Shown here piece after piece: positions 35,843 through 45,291 of a stretch of DNA of 47,500 bases. The stretch covers positions 75,001-122,500 of the forward strand of contig NZ_CP109787.1 of the NCBI RefSeq assembly GCF_025857195.1. The letters run 5' to 3'. This DNA comes from Leisingera thetidis (GTDB lineage Bacteria > Pseudomonadota > Alphaproteobacteria > Rhodobacterales > Rhodobacteraceae). Every line of letters starts with the position of its first letter. Within the stretch, counting starts at the first letter, position 1. The translations under genes were made by a program, and so were the position numbers. Below the pieces are notes generated by a model, which saw nothing but the letters and a program-made list of their open reading frames with translations, was not told the DNA's origin and did no database searches.

Positions 35843-38472
35843 TGAGCAGCCCCGCACCGGATGAGATCCGCTCCACCTGTGCCTATTGCGGTGTCGGCTG
35901 CGGCGTGCTGCTGCGCCCCGACGGAAACGGCGGCCTGGCGGTGCGCGGTGACCCGGACCATCCGGCCAATCGCGGGCGGTTGTGCTCCAAGGGGCTGGCG
36001 CTGGGAGAAACCCTGGGGCTGGAGGGCCGCCTGCTGGCCCCGCGGGTGAACGGGCTGGATACCGATTGGGACAGTGCCCTGGATCTGGTCGCCGGCAAAT
36101 TCCGGCAGGCAATCAGGGATCATGGTCCGGACAGCGTGGCCTTTTATGTCTCGGGTCAGATGCTGACCGAAGACTATTATGTGGCCAACAAGCTGATGAA
36201 GGGTTTCCTCGGCTCGGCCAATATCGACACCAATTCGCGGCTGTGCATGGCCTCGTCTGTCGCCGGACACCGCCGGGCCTTCGGCACTGACACGGTGCCC
36301 GGCACCTATGACGATCTGGAACAGGCTGACCTGATCGTGCTGACAGGCTCCAATCTCGCCTGGTGCCACCCTGTGCTTTACCAGCGCATTCTGGCTGCCC
36401 GGGAAAAGCGCGGCACAAAGCTGGTAGTGATTGACCCGCGCCGCACCGCCAGCTGCGATCAGGCGGACATGCATCTGAAACTGCGCGCGGGCAGCGATGT
36501 GGCGCTGTTCAACCGGCTGCTGGCCGCGCTCTATGACGGCGGTGCACTGGATGCGGAATACTTGCGCCATGTCGAAGGGCTGGGCGAGACGCTGGAAGCC
36601 GCCTTCGCCTCCGATGCTTCGGTCACCGGGCTGACGCAGGAGGAAACCGCGGAATTCTGCGATCTGTGGCGCAGCACCGAAAAGGTGGTGACCATCTTCA
36701 GCCAGGGGGTAAACCAATCCACCACAGGCACCGACAAGGTGAATGCGATCCTGAATTGCCACCTGGCAACCGGGCGGATCGGCAAACCCGGCTGCGGGCC
36801 GTTTTCGGTGACCGGCCAGCCCAATGCCATGGGCGGGCGCGAGGTGGGCGGGCTGGCCAATGTGCTGGCCTGTCATCTGGACATCGAAGATGCGGCCCAC
36901 CGGGCGGCTGTGCGGGCGTTCTGGGGGGCACCCGCAATGCCCGGGCAGCACGGATTGAAAGCCGTCGACATGTTCCGTGCAGCGGGTGACGGCCGGATCA
37001 AGGCGCTGTGGATTATTCACACAAACCCTGCAGTGACCATGCCGGAGGCAGGTGCCGTGCGTGCCGCGATCGAGGCCTGCGACTTCACCGTCGTAAGCGA
37101 CATAACCGCTGCCACCGATACCGCGCGATTGGCGGATGTGCTTCTGCCCGCCGCGGCCTGGGCCGAGAAAGATGGCACCGTCACGAACTCCGACCGCACC
37201 ATCAGCCGCCAGAGAGCAGCCCTGCCGCCGCCGGGCCAAGCCCGTCCGGATTGGGATATTCTGGCGGACGCGGGCCGCCGGATGGGGTGGCTGTCCGCCT
37301 TTGACTATCAGAGCCCGGCGCAGATTTTCCGCGAACACGCAGCCCTCTCGGGTATTGCGGCGGACCTGGGCCGCGATTTTGATATCTCGGGGCTGGCTGA
37401 TGTGTCGGATGACGCATATGGCGCCCTCGAACCGCACCGATGGCCGGTCAGCCGCCGGCGCCGCGGCGGGCGTTTCTTTGCAGACGGTCAGTTCTTCCAC
37501 GCGGATGGCAAGGCGCGGATGCTGCCAGTCCGCCACCAGCCGCCGGCAGAGACACCGGGGCGTCAGTATCCATTCCGCCTGAATACTGGCCGCATTCGTG
37601 ACCAATGGCATACCATGACCCGCACCGCGCGCTCTCCGCGCCTGTCCGGGCATCTCGCGGAGCCTTTTGCCGAAATTCATCCGGCCGATGCGGATAATCT
37701 AGGGATACGGCCTGCGGACCTGCTGCGGCTGCACAGCCCGCACGGCCAGGCGATCCTGCGCGCGCGCATTACGACCGATGTGCAGCCGGGAGACCTGTTC
37801 GTGCCGATCCACTGGACTGGTGAAACGGCGCCCTCGGCGTGCATCGGTACACTGGTGTCTGCCAGTACCGACCCGGTATCAGGGCAGCCGGAAAGCAAAG
37901 CCAGCGTGGTTGCCGCGGAACGCGTGCAGGCCGCTTGGTTCGGCTTTGCGGTCTCTAGCCGGCCAATGGCTCCGCAGGCGGATTACTGGGCGCAGTCGCG
38001 AACTGCAGCAGGGTACCGGGCCGAACTGGCCGGCCTTTCCCAAATCCGCGACCTGGAGGCCGCCGCACGCGGTATGTTCGGCATGGCTGACGCCAAACTG
38101 CAAATGATGACCGACAGCCGTCGAGGGATTTCGCGATTGGCGTTTCTTGAGGACGGAAAGCTGCAAGCTGCCCTGTTCCTTTCCCCGGAACCCGTTGCCG
38201 TGATGCGCGACTACCTTTCCGGGCTGCCCGGAAAAAGTGCGCCCTGGGTTTTGACCGGCCGTGTACCGGCAGAAAAATCGGACCCAGGCCCGACGCTGTG
38301 CGCTTGCTTCAATGTCGGGGTGAATACGATACTTGATGCGATCGAAAGCGATGGCTTGATGAGTGTGGAGCAGATTGGTGCCGCGCTCAATGCCGGAACA
38401 AACTGCGGGTCCTGCCGCCCGGAAATCGCCTCGCTGCTGGAAAATTTCCCAACCCGGCAAGCGGCTGAGTAA
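35842..38472 (+). CDS. nasA: NasA, assimilatory nitrate reductase catalytic subunit
   Basis: 876 aa cytoplasmic molybdoenzyme of the DMSO reductase family, reducing nitrate to nitrite. The N-terminal [4Fe-4S] motif is CAYCGVGCGVLL with the fourth Cys in GRLCSKG. The likely Mo-ligand Cys is in NSRLCMASSVAG. The molybdopterin domain continues to about residue 690 (NTGRIRDQWHTMTRTARSP is a cofactor-binding stretch). A C-terminal BFD-like [2Fe-2S] domain (CACFNVGVNT and TNCGSCRPE) probably receives electrons. Length and layout match Klebsiella/alphaproteobacterial NasA. There is no nasB-like reductase gene nearby; electrons may come from NirB or ferredoxin. Confidence 0.94.
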   Translation: MSSPAPDEIRSTCAYCGVGCGVLLRPDGNGGLAVRGDPDHPANRGRLCSKGLALGETLGLEGRLLAPRVNGLDTDWDSALDLVAGKFRQAIRDHGPDSVAFYVSGQMLTEDYYVANKLMKGFLGSANIDTNSRLCMASSVAGHRRAFGTDTVPGTYDDLEQADLIVLTGSNLAWCHPVLYQRILAAREKRGTKLVVIDPRRTASCDQADMHLKLRAGSDVALFNRLLAALYDGGALDAEYLRHVEGLGETLEAAFASDASVTGLTQEETAEFCDLWRSTEKVVTIFSQGVNQSTTGTDKVNAILNCHLATGRIGKPGCGPFSVTGQPNAMGGREVGGLANVLACHLDIEDAAHRAAVRAFWGAPAMPGQHGLKAVDMFRAAGDGRIKALWIIHTNPAVTMPEAGAVRAAIEACDFTVVSDITAATDTARLADVLLPAAAWAEKDGTVTNSDRTISRQRAALPPPGQARPDWDILADAGRRMGWLSAFDYQSPAQIFREHAALSGIAADLGRDFDISGLADVSDDAYGALEPHRWPVSRRRRGGRFFADGQFFHADGKARMLPVRHQPPAETPGRQYPFRLNTGRIRDQWHTMTRTARSPRLSGHLAEPFAEIHPADADNLGIRPADLLRLHSPHGQAILRARITTDVQPGDLFVPIHWTGETAPSACIGTLVSASTDPVSGQPESKASVVAAERVQAAWFGFAVSSRPMAPQADYWAQSRTAAGYRAELAGLSQIRDLEAAARGMFGMADAKLQMMTDSRRGISRLAFLEDGKLQAALFLSPEPVAVMRDYLSGLPGKSAPWVLTGRVPAEKSDPGPTLCACFNVGVNTILDAIESDGLMSVEQIGAALNAGTNCGSCRPEIASLLENFPTRQAAE

Positions 38473-38954
38473 ATGAGTTGTTTGGGGCGGCTTCCATACC
38501 GTGGCACCAGGTCGGCGGCCAGGGGCAGATGCATCGGTTGGAACCGGTTGGCGCATTGCTGTCGGCAGCGGAGCGTGTCCAGCCTCCCAACGCAGGAACC
38601 GCTCACCAACTCCGGTTTGGGTGAGCCAGCGGCTGCATGATCCCCCCCGGAAAATTTCAGGATGCTGATGGTGCGGCATGGCGCGCTCGTCCAGACGCAA
38701 AGCCTGCCAGCTTTTCCCGCAGTCCTGCAGATTCGTAACGGATCGCTCAGCCGGGTATTGAAGTCCTGTGGGATTGGTTGGATATGTTGTGAGTAATTTG
38801 AGTTGGGTTTTCAGGAAGGGGCCGGGCGCTTCCGTGTGCCGCAAGCACGCTTGCGTTCTTGGCCAGGTCGGGCGTTCTGGTGTCTTCCATATTCTGATCT
38901 GCAGTTTTTGTGCTCCTCGCGGGCCCCAAAGTTTAGTTTTACCGGAGTTGTTCG
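38473..38954 (+). other. Intergenic region between nasA and the MarR-like gene
   Basis: 482 bp. No gene is supported: a minus-strand frame (38211-38609) mostly overlaps nasA and has no recognisable fold. The right part (38760-38950) is lower in GC, as expected of a promoter. A small CGCAAG/CTTGCG hairpin (38840-38855) followed by TTCTT might be a weak terminator. No repeat of known type was identified. Confidence 0.45.
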
Positions 38955-39479
38955 TTGGATAATAAAGTCGATCCCACCCCGTTAACCTGCCAGGCCGCTG
39001 AACCGGCTGCCGATCGGCTGCACCGGCTGGAACTGGCGGTGCAGTGTGCTGACGAAGGCCTGACCCGGTGGCAGGCTGAGTGCTTTGCACAAGTGAGCAA
39101 CCTGCCGCTGGCAGGGGCTGAGATCACCTTGCTGCTGCTGATTGGCAACGGCGGGCAGTCGAAAACAATCAAGGAACTGGCCCGATCCACCAATCGGGTT
39201 GATATTCCCAATATCCAGTATTCACTGCGAAAGCTGGCAGCCGCCGGGCTGACTCGCAAGCAGGGAGCCGGCCGCTCCGGCGTCACCTATAGCCTGACTG
39301 ACGACGGCTGCCGGGTGGCCGAGAGGATGCAAGCCAAACGGGAGCGCCTTCTGGAGCGGGTGCTGGCTGGGCGTCCGGGACTGGCTGGGCAGCTAGACAG
39401 TGCGGCCGACGCACTGGAACAGCTGAGCGAACTTTATGAATCTGCGTTGCGCGAAGCAGACACGCAGCGCCAGCTCTGA
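38955..39479 (+). CDS. MarR-like winged-helix regulator
   Basis: 174 aa, TTG start with GGAG 8 bases upstream. The winged helix spans about residues 45-115: AGAEITLLLLIGNGGQSKTIKELARSTN is helix 1-2, with NIQYSLRKLAAAGLTRKQGAGRSGVTYSLTDDGCRVAE as recognition helix and wing (landmarks IQYSLRKL and YSLTDDG). A C-terminal helical tail probably forms the dimer. It lies 43 bases before a LysR gene and the formate dehydrogenase operon in the same direction, so a role in regulating that operon is plausible. Ligand unknown. Confidence 0.8.
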   Translation: MDNKVDPTPLTCQAAEPAADRLHRLELAVQCADEGLTRWQAECFAQVSNLPLAGAEITLLLLIGNGGQSKTIKELARSTNRVDIPNIQYSLRKLAAAGLTRKQGAGRSGVTYSLTDDGCRVAERMQAKRERLLERVLAGRPGLAGQLDSAADALEQLSELYESALREADTQRQL

Positions 39480-39522
39480 AGTCCCATTGCACGGTCCGGC
39501 GGCGGCGGCATAAGATGCAGCC

Positions 39523-40431
39523 ATGATAGAGCTCAAGGACCTCGCGCTGCTGACCGCCTTGGCCAGGCATCAGCATTTTGCCAAGGCCGCTGCCGACTGC
39601 GGCATGTCTCAGCCTGCCTTCTCAATGCGGATCCGCAATCTGGAAGAACGGCTGGGTTTGTCCATCGTACGGCGTGCCAACCGGTTCCAGGGCCTGACAG
39701 AGGAAGGCATGATGATCGTGCGCCGGGCGCGTTCGATCCTCGATGATGCCAAGGCGCTGGAGCAGGAGATCGCGGCGTCCCGCGGCGAGGTGACCGGAAC
39801 GTTGGTGCTGGGTGTGGTGCCGACGGCCACCGCTTGGGCCGCGCAATTGGTGGATCAGGTGCACCATGCCTATCCGCGGATATTGGCCCGGGTGGAGGTC
39901 ACCACATCTCTGGCTATTCAGCAGCGGCTCTATGATGGTACAATCGACGCCGGAATTACCTATGCCGACAGCATGGGCCGCGACTTGGTAACGGTGCAGC
40001 CGCTGTACGAGGAAAGCTACGTTCTGCTGGCTCCGGAAGCCATGGTTGCCGGCCGCGGCGACGCTATCAGCTGGGCCGAGGCGGCAGATCTGCCGCTGAG
40101 CCTGCTGGATCAGCAGATGCAGAACCGGCGGATTCTGGACCGGATCTTTGCCGACTTGCAGCTGAAGCCTGAGATCGTTTCCGAATCCAACGGTTTCATG
40201 GCGTCGATGGTTCTGGCGCGCGAAGGGTCGGCGGCAACGATTCTGCCGCGGGCCCTGATGCAGGCCCTGGGAGACCTGGGCGGCACCCGGGTGCTGGCAC
40301 TGGTTGAGCCGGAGCAATCGCGGCCGATCTGTATCGCGACTCTGGACCGGACACCGGAGCTGACCACGATTCAGGCATTGAAAGGGGTAGTTGCGACGTT
40401 TGTTGACGATGAAATGACGCAAATGGCGTGA
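39523..40431 (+). CDS. LysR-type regulator of the formate dehydrogenase operon
   Basis: 302 aa. The N-terminal winged helix (residues 1-60) starts IELKDLALLTALARHQHFAKAAADCGMSQPAFSMRI (landmark HFAKAAADCGMSQPAFSMRI). The effector domain begins near residue 93 (TGTLVLGVVPTAT). It is co-oriented with, and 95 bp upstream of, the formate dehydrogenase genes. LysR regulators next to NAD-linked formate dehydrogenase genes are common (FdsR type); sensing of formate is inferred, not shown. Confidence 0.88.
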   Translation: MIELKDLALLTALARHQHFAKAAADCGMSQPAFSMRIRNLEERLGLSIVRRANRFQGLTEEGMMIVRRARSILDDAKALEQEIAASRGEVTGTLVLGVVPTATAWAAQLVDQVHHAYPRILARVEVTTSLAIQQRLYDGTIDAGITYADSMGRDLVTVQPLYEESYVLLAPEAMVAGRGDAISWAEAADLPLSLLDQQMQNRRILDRIFADLQLKPEIVSESNGFMASMVLAREGSAATILPRALMQALGDLGGTRVLALVEPEQSRPICIATLDRTPELTTIQALKGVVATFVDDEMTQMA

Positions 40432-40446
40432 TAATAAAATCTTATC
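40430..40446. promoter_or_regulatory. Candidate LysR site upstream of formate dehydrogenase
   Basis: GATAA-N7-TTATC, overlapping the lysR stop codon and 80 bases before the dehydrogenase start. It fits the LysR T-N11-A pattern. TTGACG at 40476-40481 may be the -35 element downstream of it. Confidence 0.5.
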
Positions 40447-40526
40447 GTGCATTCGGTTTTCTAGATTTGACGATATTCTTTCTTGATGGCATTTCGGACT
40501 GAATTACGTGCTGACTGGAGGACCCC

Positions 40527-42215
40527 ATGGCACCATTGGATGATAGCAAGGGCGTATGGAAGTCCGGCAAAGGCAAGGGCCGCAAAACGCCCAAAGGCCG
40601 CCAGGTCGACGACATTGCGCTGAGCGAGGTTCAGGAACTGCTGGGTGACCGCCCGCGCAACCGGGATCTTCTGATCGAATTCCTGCATCTGATTCAGGAC
40701 AAGTACGGCTGCCTGAGCGCGGCGCATATCCGGGCGCTGGCAGAAGAACTGCGCACCGGGCAGGCGGAAATCTATGAGGTTGCCACCTTCTATGCCCATT
40801 TCGATGTGGTCAAAGAAGGCGAGACGCCGCCGCCGGCGCTGACCATCCGGGTCTGCGACTCGCTGTCCTGCGAACTGGCCGGCGCTGCGCAGCTGCAAAA
40901 GGCGCTCGAGGACGGTCTCGATGCCTCGCAGGTCCGCGTTCTGCGCGCGCCCTGCATGGGCCGCTGCGACACCGCGCCGGTGCTGGAAATCGGCCACAAC
41001 CACATCGACCACGCGACTCCGGAAAAGGTGCAGGCAGCGATTGCGGCAGACGACACGCATGCGCATATCCCCGAGTACGAAACCTTCGCCGCCTACACGG
41101 CTGAAGGCGGCTATGCTACACTGAAAGACCTGCGTGCCAATGGCGACTGGGAAGCGGTTCAGGCCAAGGTCAAAGAAGCCGGCCTGCGCGGCTTGGGCGG
41201 CGCAGGCTTCCCTTCGGGCACCAAATGGGGCTTTGTCCGCGCCAACGAAGGGCCGCGTTACCTGGCCGTGAACGGCGACGAAGGCGAGCCCGGAACCTTC
41301 AAGGACCGCTACTATCTGGAGCGCACGCCGCATCTCTTCCTCGAAGGCATGCTGATCGGCGCCTGGGCGGTCGAGGCCGAGAAAGCCTTTATCTACATGC
41401 GGGATGAATACCCGGCCGTGCTGGAAATCCTCGCTACCGAGATCAGGGCGCTGGAAGAGGCCGGTATCGTAGAGCAGGGTTACATCGATCTGCGCCGCGG
41501 GGCAGGGGCCTATATCTGCGGCGAAGAAAGCGCAATGATCGAGTCGATCGAAGGCAAGCGCGGCGAGCCGCGCCACCGCCCGCCCTTTGTGGCGCAGGTG
41601 GGTATCTTCGGGCGTCCAACCCTCGTGCACAACGTCGAAACCCTCTATTGGGTCGCCAAGATCTGCCGCGAAGGACCGGAGTGCCTGAACTCGGTTGAAA
41701 AGAACGGCCGCAAGGGCCTGCGCAGCTACTCGGTATCGGGCCGGGTGAAGAACCCGGGCGTGCACCTGCTGCCCGCCGGTTCCACCATCACCGACATCAT
41801 CGAAGCCTGCGGGGGGATGCTGGATGGCCACGCCTTCAAGGCGTACCAGCCGGGCGGCCCCTCCTCGGGCCTGTTGCCTGCGTCGATGAACGATATTCCG
41901 CTCGACTTCGACACGCTGCAGCCGCATGGCACCTTCATCGGCTCCGCTGCCGTTGTCGTGCTGTCGGACCAGGATTCGGCCCGCGACGCGGCGCTGAACA
42001 TGCTGCGCTTCTTCGAGGACGAAAGCTGCGGCCAGTGCACCCCCTGCCGGGTCGGTTGCGAGAAGGCTGTGAAGCTGATGAGCGAGAAGAAGTGGGATCA
42101 GGGCCTGCTGGAAGAACTGAGCACCGCGATGGTTGATGCTTCGATCTGCGGTCTGGGCCAGGCTGCGCCGAACCCGATCCGTCTGACCATAAAACACTTC
42201 CCCGAGGAGGTTTGA
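40527..42215 (+). CDS. fdh1B: Formate dehydrogenase beta subunit, NuoE-NuoF fusion
   Basis: 562 aa diaphorase subunit of an NAD-dependent formate dehydrogenase. Residues about 25-175 are NuoE/FdsG-like with a [2Fe-2S] site from CDSLSC and CMGRCD. Residues about 185-560 are NuoF/FdsB-like: FMN/NADH motifs GLRGLGGAGFPSGTKW and NGDEGEPGTFKDR, [4Fe-4S] cysteines in ESCGQCTPCRVGC and the final Cys in SICGLG. The same fusion occurs in Methylorubrum Fdh1B, whereas Rhodobacter/Cupriavidus have separate FdsG and FdsB. It passes electrons from the alpha subunit to NAD. The alpha gene follows after three bases. Confidence 0.94.
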   Translation: MAPLDDSKGVWKSGKGKGRKTPKGRQVDDIALSEVQELLGDRPRNRDLLIEFLHLIQDKYGCLSAAHIRALAEELRTGQAEIYEVATFYAHFDVVKEGETPPPALTIRVCDSLSCELAGAAQLQKALEDGLDASQVRVLRAPCMGRCDTAPVLEIGHNHIDHATPEKVQAAIAADDTHAHIPEYETFAAYTAEGGYATLKDLRANGDWEAVQAKVKEAGLRGLGGAGFPSGTKWGFVRANEGPRYLAVNGDEGEPGTFKDRYYLERTPHLFLEGMLIGAWAVEAEKAFIYMRDEYPAVLEILATEIRALEEAGIVEQGYIDLRRGAGAYICGEESAMIESIEGKRGEPRHRPPFVAQVGIFGRPTLVHNVETLYWVAKICREGPECLNSVEKNGRKGLRSYSVSGRVKNPGVHLLPAGSTITDIIEACGGMLDGHAFKAYQPGGPSSGLLPASMNDIPLDFDTLQPHGTFIGSAAVVVLSDQDSARDAALNMLRFFEDESCGQCTPCRVGCEKAVKLMSEKKWDQGLLEELSTAMVDASICGLGQAAPNPIRLTIKHFPEEV

Positions 42216-42218
42216 GCC

Positions 42219-44993
42219 ATGAGCGACAAGATTACTTTTACCCTTGATGGCGAGCAGGTCACGGCGGAGAAGGGCCTGACCATCTGGGAAGTGGCCAACG
42301 GCCGCGGTCTGAAGATCCCGCACCTGTGCCACAAGCCGCAGCCGGGCTACCGTCCCGACGGCAACTGCCGGGCGTGCATGGTCGAGATTGAAGGCGAGCG
42401 CACGCTGGCCGCGTCCTGCATCCGCGAACCCGCCGAAGGCATGGTTGTCACCACCAACAACGCGCGTGCCGAAAATGCCCGCAGGATGGTGATGGAGCTG
42501 CTGGTGGCCGACCAGCCCAAGAAGGAAGAGGCGCACGACAAGTCTTCGCATATGTGGGACATGGCGGAGCTGAACGGTGTCACCGAGAGCCGCTTCCCCA
42601 AGCTGGAAGAAGGCTGCATTCCGCTGCTGGACGACAGCCACGTTGCGATGAAGGTGAATCTGGACGCCTGTATTTCCTGCGGTCTGTGCGTGCGTGCCTG
42701 CCGTGAAGTGCAGGTCAACGACGTGATCGGCATGGCGGGCCGCGGCCACAACGCCTATCCGACCTTCGACATCGCCGACCCGATGGGGCAGTCGACCTGT
42801 GTCGCCTGCGGCGAATGTGTGCAGGCCTGCCCGACCGGCGCGCTGATGCCCGCAACCGTGATGGATGACAATCAGGTCGGCGACAGCAAGGACTATGATT
42901 CCGAGACCGAAAGCGTCTGCCCGTTCTGCGGCGTTGGCTGCAAGGTGTCGCTCAAGGTCAAGGATAACAAGGTCAAATACGTCGAGGGCATCAACGGTCC
43001 TGCGAACGAAGGCCGCCTCTGCGTCAAGGGCCGCTTCGGCTTCGACTACATCCACCACCCGCACCGCCTGACCAAGCCGCTGATCCGCCGTGATGACGCG
43101 CCGGCCAAGGGGCTGAACGTGGACCCCGGCAACCTGTCGACCCACTTCCGCGAAGCGACCTGGGAAGAGGCGATGGATCTGGCCGCCAAGGGCCTGATCA
43201 AGCTGCGGGAAGAAAACCCGAAATCGATTGCGGGCTTCGGTTCGGCGAAATGCACCAACGAAGAGGCCTATCTCTTCCAGAAGTTCATCCGCCAGGGCTT
43301 CAAGCATAACAACGTCGACCACTGCACTCGACTGTGCCACGCATCTTCTGTTGCGGCGCTGATCGAGAACGTCGGTTCCGGCGCGGTGACCGCGACCTTC
43401 AACGAGATCGAAAACGCCGATGTGGCGATCGTGATCGGCTCCAACCCGATCGAAAACCACCCGGTGGCCGCGACCTACTTCAAGCAGTTCACCAAGCGCG
43501 GCGGCAAGCTGATCGTGATGGATCCGCGCGGCGTCGGCCTGCGCCGGTTTGCGACCGAGATGGTGCAGTTCCGCCCCGGTGCGGACGTGTCGATGCTGAA
43601 CGCGATCATGAACGTGATCGTCGAGGAGGAGCTCTACGACAGCCAGTACATCCACCGCTGGACCGAAAACTGGGAAGCCGAGAAAGAGCACCTGCGCCAG
43701 TTCACGCCCGAGAAGATGTCGGAAATCTGCGGCATCTCGCCTGAGCAGCTGCGCCGTGTCGCGCGCACGTTTGCGAACGGCAAGGCCGGCCTGATCTTCT
43801 GGGGCATGGGGATTTCCCAGCACATTCACGGCACCGACAACTCGCGCTGCCTGATCTCGCTGGCCCTGATGACCGGCAACGTCGGCAAGCCGGGTGCCGG
43901 CCTGCACCCGCTGCGCGGCCAGAACAATGTGCAGGGTGCCTCTGACGCGGGCCTGATCCCGATGTTCCTGCCGGATTACCAGACGGTGACTTCGGATGAT
44001 GTGCGCAGGAGCTTCACGGATGTCTGGGGCGGCGGCGACTTTTCGAACGAGAAGGGCCTGACGGTGACCGAGATCGTAGACCAGGCGTATGCCGGCAACA
44101 TCAAGGGCATGTATATCCAGGGTGAGAACCCGGCGATGTCCGACCCGGATGCCGACCACGCGCGCGAGGCCTTTGCCAAGCTGGATCTGCTGATCGTGCA
44201 GGACATCTTCCTGACCGAGACGGCGAACTATGCCGACATCATCCTTCCGGCCTCGGCGCTGTATGAAAAGAACGGCACGGTGTCGAACACCAACCGTCAG
44301 GTGCAGCGGGTTCGCCCCGCGGTGGCGCCTCCGGGCGAAGCCCGCGAGGACTGGAAAATCACCGTGGAACTGGCGCAGCGCATTGGCCTCCCCTGGGATT
44401 ACAAGGATGTCAGCGAAGTCTTTGCCGAGATGAAGCTGAACATGAAGTCGCTCGACAACATTACCTGGGAGCGTCTGGAGACCGAGACCATCACCTATCC
44501 GTCGCTGCATGAGACCGACCCAGGTCAGGCGATCGTGTTCGGCGATGGCTTCCCGCGTCCCGAGGGCCGGGCACGGTTCACCCCGGCATCGGTGATCCCG
44601 CCGGATGAGGCGCCGGATGCGGACTATCCGATGATCATGACCACCGGCCGCCAGCTGGAGCATTGGCACACCGGGTCGATGACCCGTCGTTCTTTGGTGC
44701 TGGATGCGGTAGAGCCGGAGGCGAACTGCTCGCTCAACCCGCGCACCCTCAAGCTGATGGGAATCGAGCCGGGCGAGATGATCCGCCTGTCGACCCGCCG
44801 CGGCTCGATCGAGATCATGGCGCGTGCCGACCGGGCCATTGCCGAGGACATGGTGTTTGTGCCGTTCGCCTATGTGGAGGCGGCAGCCAACATCCTGACC
44901 AATCCGGCGCTGGACCCTTATGGCAAGATCCCCGAGTTCAAGTTCTCGGCGGTGAAGGTCGAAAAGATCGAAAACCAGATCGCAGCCGAATAA
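42219..44993 (+). CDS. fdh1A: Formate dehydrogenase alpha subunit (Mo/W, NAD-linked)
   Basis: 924 aa cytoplasmic catalytic subunit. The N-terminal NuoG-like part has a [2Fe-2S] site (HLCHKPQPGY with NCRACMVE), a His/Cys [4Fe-4S] region, and two ferredoxin clusters (CISCGLCVRACRE and CVACGECVQACPTG). The bis-MGD domain starts with CPFCGVGCKVSL plus GRLCVKG. The active-site residue is Cys rather than selenocysteine in DHCTRLCHASSVA. The C-terminal cofactor-binding domain begins near 790 (MTTGRQLEHWHTGSMTRRS, landmark QLEHWHTG). Together with the beta subunit it oxidises formate to CO2 and makes NADH. The small FdsD and the chaperone FdhD are not in the window; metal (Mo or W) cannot be told. 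Confidence 0.95.
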   Translation: MSDKITFTLDGEQVTAEKGLTIWEVANGRGLKIPHLCHKPQPGYRPDGNCRACMVEIEGERTLAASCIREPAEGMVVTTNNARAENARRMVMELLVADQPKKEEAHDKSSHMWDMAELNGVTESRFPKLEEGCIPLLDDSHVAMKVNLDACISCGLCVRACREVQVNDVIGMAGRGHNAYPTFDIADPMGQSTCVACGECVQACPTGALMPATVMDDNQVGDSKDYDSETESVCPFCGVGCKVSLKVKDNKVKYVEGINGPANEGRLCVKGRFGFDYIHHPHRLTKPLIRRDDAPAKGLNVDPGNLSTHFREATWEEAMDLAAKGLIKLREENPKSIAGFGSAKCTNEEAYLFQKFIRQGFKHNNVDHCTRLCHASSVAALIENVGSGAVTATFNEIENADVAIVIGSNPIENHPVAATYFKQFTKRGGKLIVMDPRGVGLRRFATEMVQFRPGADVSMLNAIMNVIVEEELYDSQYIHRWTENWEAEKEHLRQFTPEKMSEICGISPEQLRRVARTFANGKAGLIFWGMGISQHIHGTDNSRCLISLALMTGNVGKPGAGLHPLRGQNNVQGASDAGLIPMFLPDYQTVTSDDVRRSFTDVWGGGDFSNEKGLTVTEIVDQAYAGNIKGMYIQGENPAMSDPDADHAREAFAKLDLLIVQDIFLTETANYADIILPASALYEKNGTVSNTNRQVQRVRPAVAPPGEAREDWKITVELAQRIGLPWDYKDVSEVFAEMKLNMKSLDNITWERLETETITYPSLHETDPGQAIVFGDGFPRPEGRARFTPASVIPPDEAPDADYPMIMTTGRQLEHWHTGSMTRRSLVLDAVEPEANCSLNPRTLKLMGIEPGEMIRLSTRRGSIEIMARADRAIAEDMVFVPFAYVEAAANILTNPALDPYGKIPEFKFSAVKVEKIENQIAAE

Positions 44994-45022
44994 TCACGGC
45001 AGAGCGGCTGCAGCAAACAGGG

Positions 45023-45058
45023 CGGGCGCGGAACCTAAGGGTTCCGCGCCCGTTTTTT
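45023..45058 (+). terminator. Strong intrinsic terminator of the formate dehydrogenase operon
   Basis: CGGGCGCGGAACC (45023-45035) and GGTTCCGCGCCCG (45040-45052) form a perfect 13-bp stem with a TAAG loop, followed by six T residues. It lies 30 bases after the alpha-subunit stop. Confidence 0.95.
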
Positions 45059-45064
45059 CTGGTG

Positions 45065-45190
45065 GCGCCGGGCTGGCGCCCGGCGCGGCAGCGCCAGGCA
45101 AAGTCGGGGCATGAGCCCGCCGGTGTTGCTGAGGTTTTTCGCTTCGGGCCTTGCCCGAAGCGATCCGCGCCGCGCCCTTGGGCGCGGCGC
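45065..45190. repeat. Cluster of three GC-rich palindromes
   Basis: Three perfect hairpins: GCGCCGGGC/GCCCGGCGC (45065-45086, 9 bp), CGCTTCGGGC/GCCCGAAGCG (45140-45162, 10 bp, CTT loop), and GCGCCGCGCCC/GGGCGCGGCGC (45167-45190, 11 bp). None has a T tract on the plus strand. They sit between the convergent formate dehydrogenase and TetR genes. They resemble intergenic palindromic (REP-like) units, but no second copy is present in the window to prove it. Confidence 0.6.
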
Positions 45191-45291
45191 CCGGCCCAAC
45201 TGCGGACGGGCATCTCTGATGGCTGTGCCGCAGGTGGGAGCCGCCCGCTGCCTGATCCGGAAGTTCGGGCAGGGATAGCAGCAAAGGTTGC

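Noticed and set aside
35770..37680. A 636-codon minus-strand open frame opposite nasA
   Set aside because: Shadow of nasA; no start signal or domain.
38211..38609. Minus-strand frame (CRQQCANRF...) after nasA as a possible transposase remnant
   Set aside because: I could not match it to any transposase motif and most of it overlaps nasA.
40461..44669. A 4.2-kb open frame (1402 codons) on the minus strand opposite formate dehydrogenase
   Set aside because: It is the antisense shadow of two certain plus-strand genes with strong GC third-position bias, which removes stops on the other strand; the translation is His/Arg/Gln-rich without any recognisable domain.
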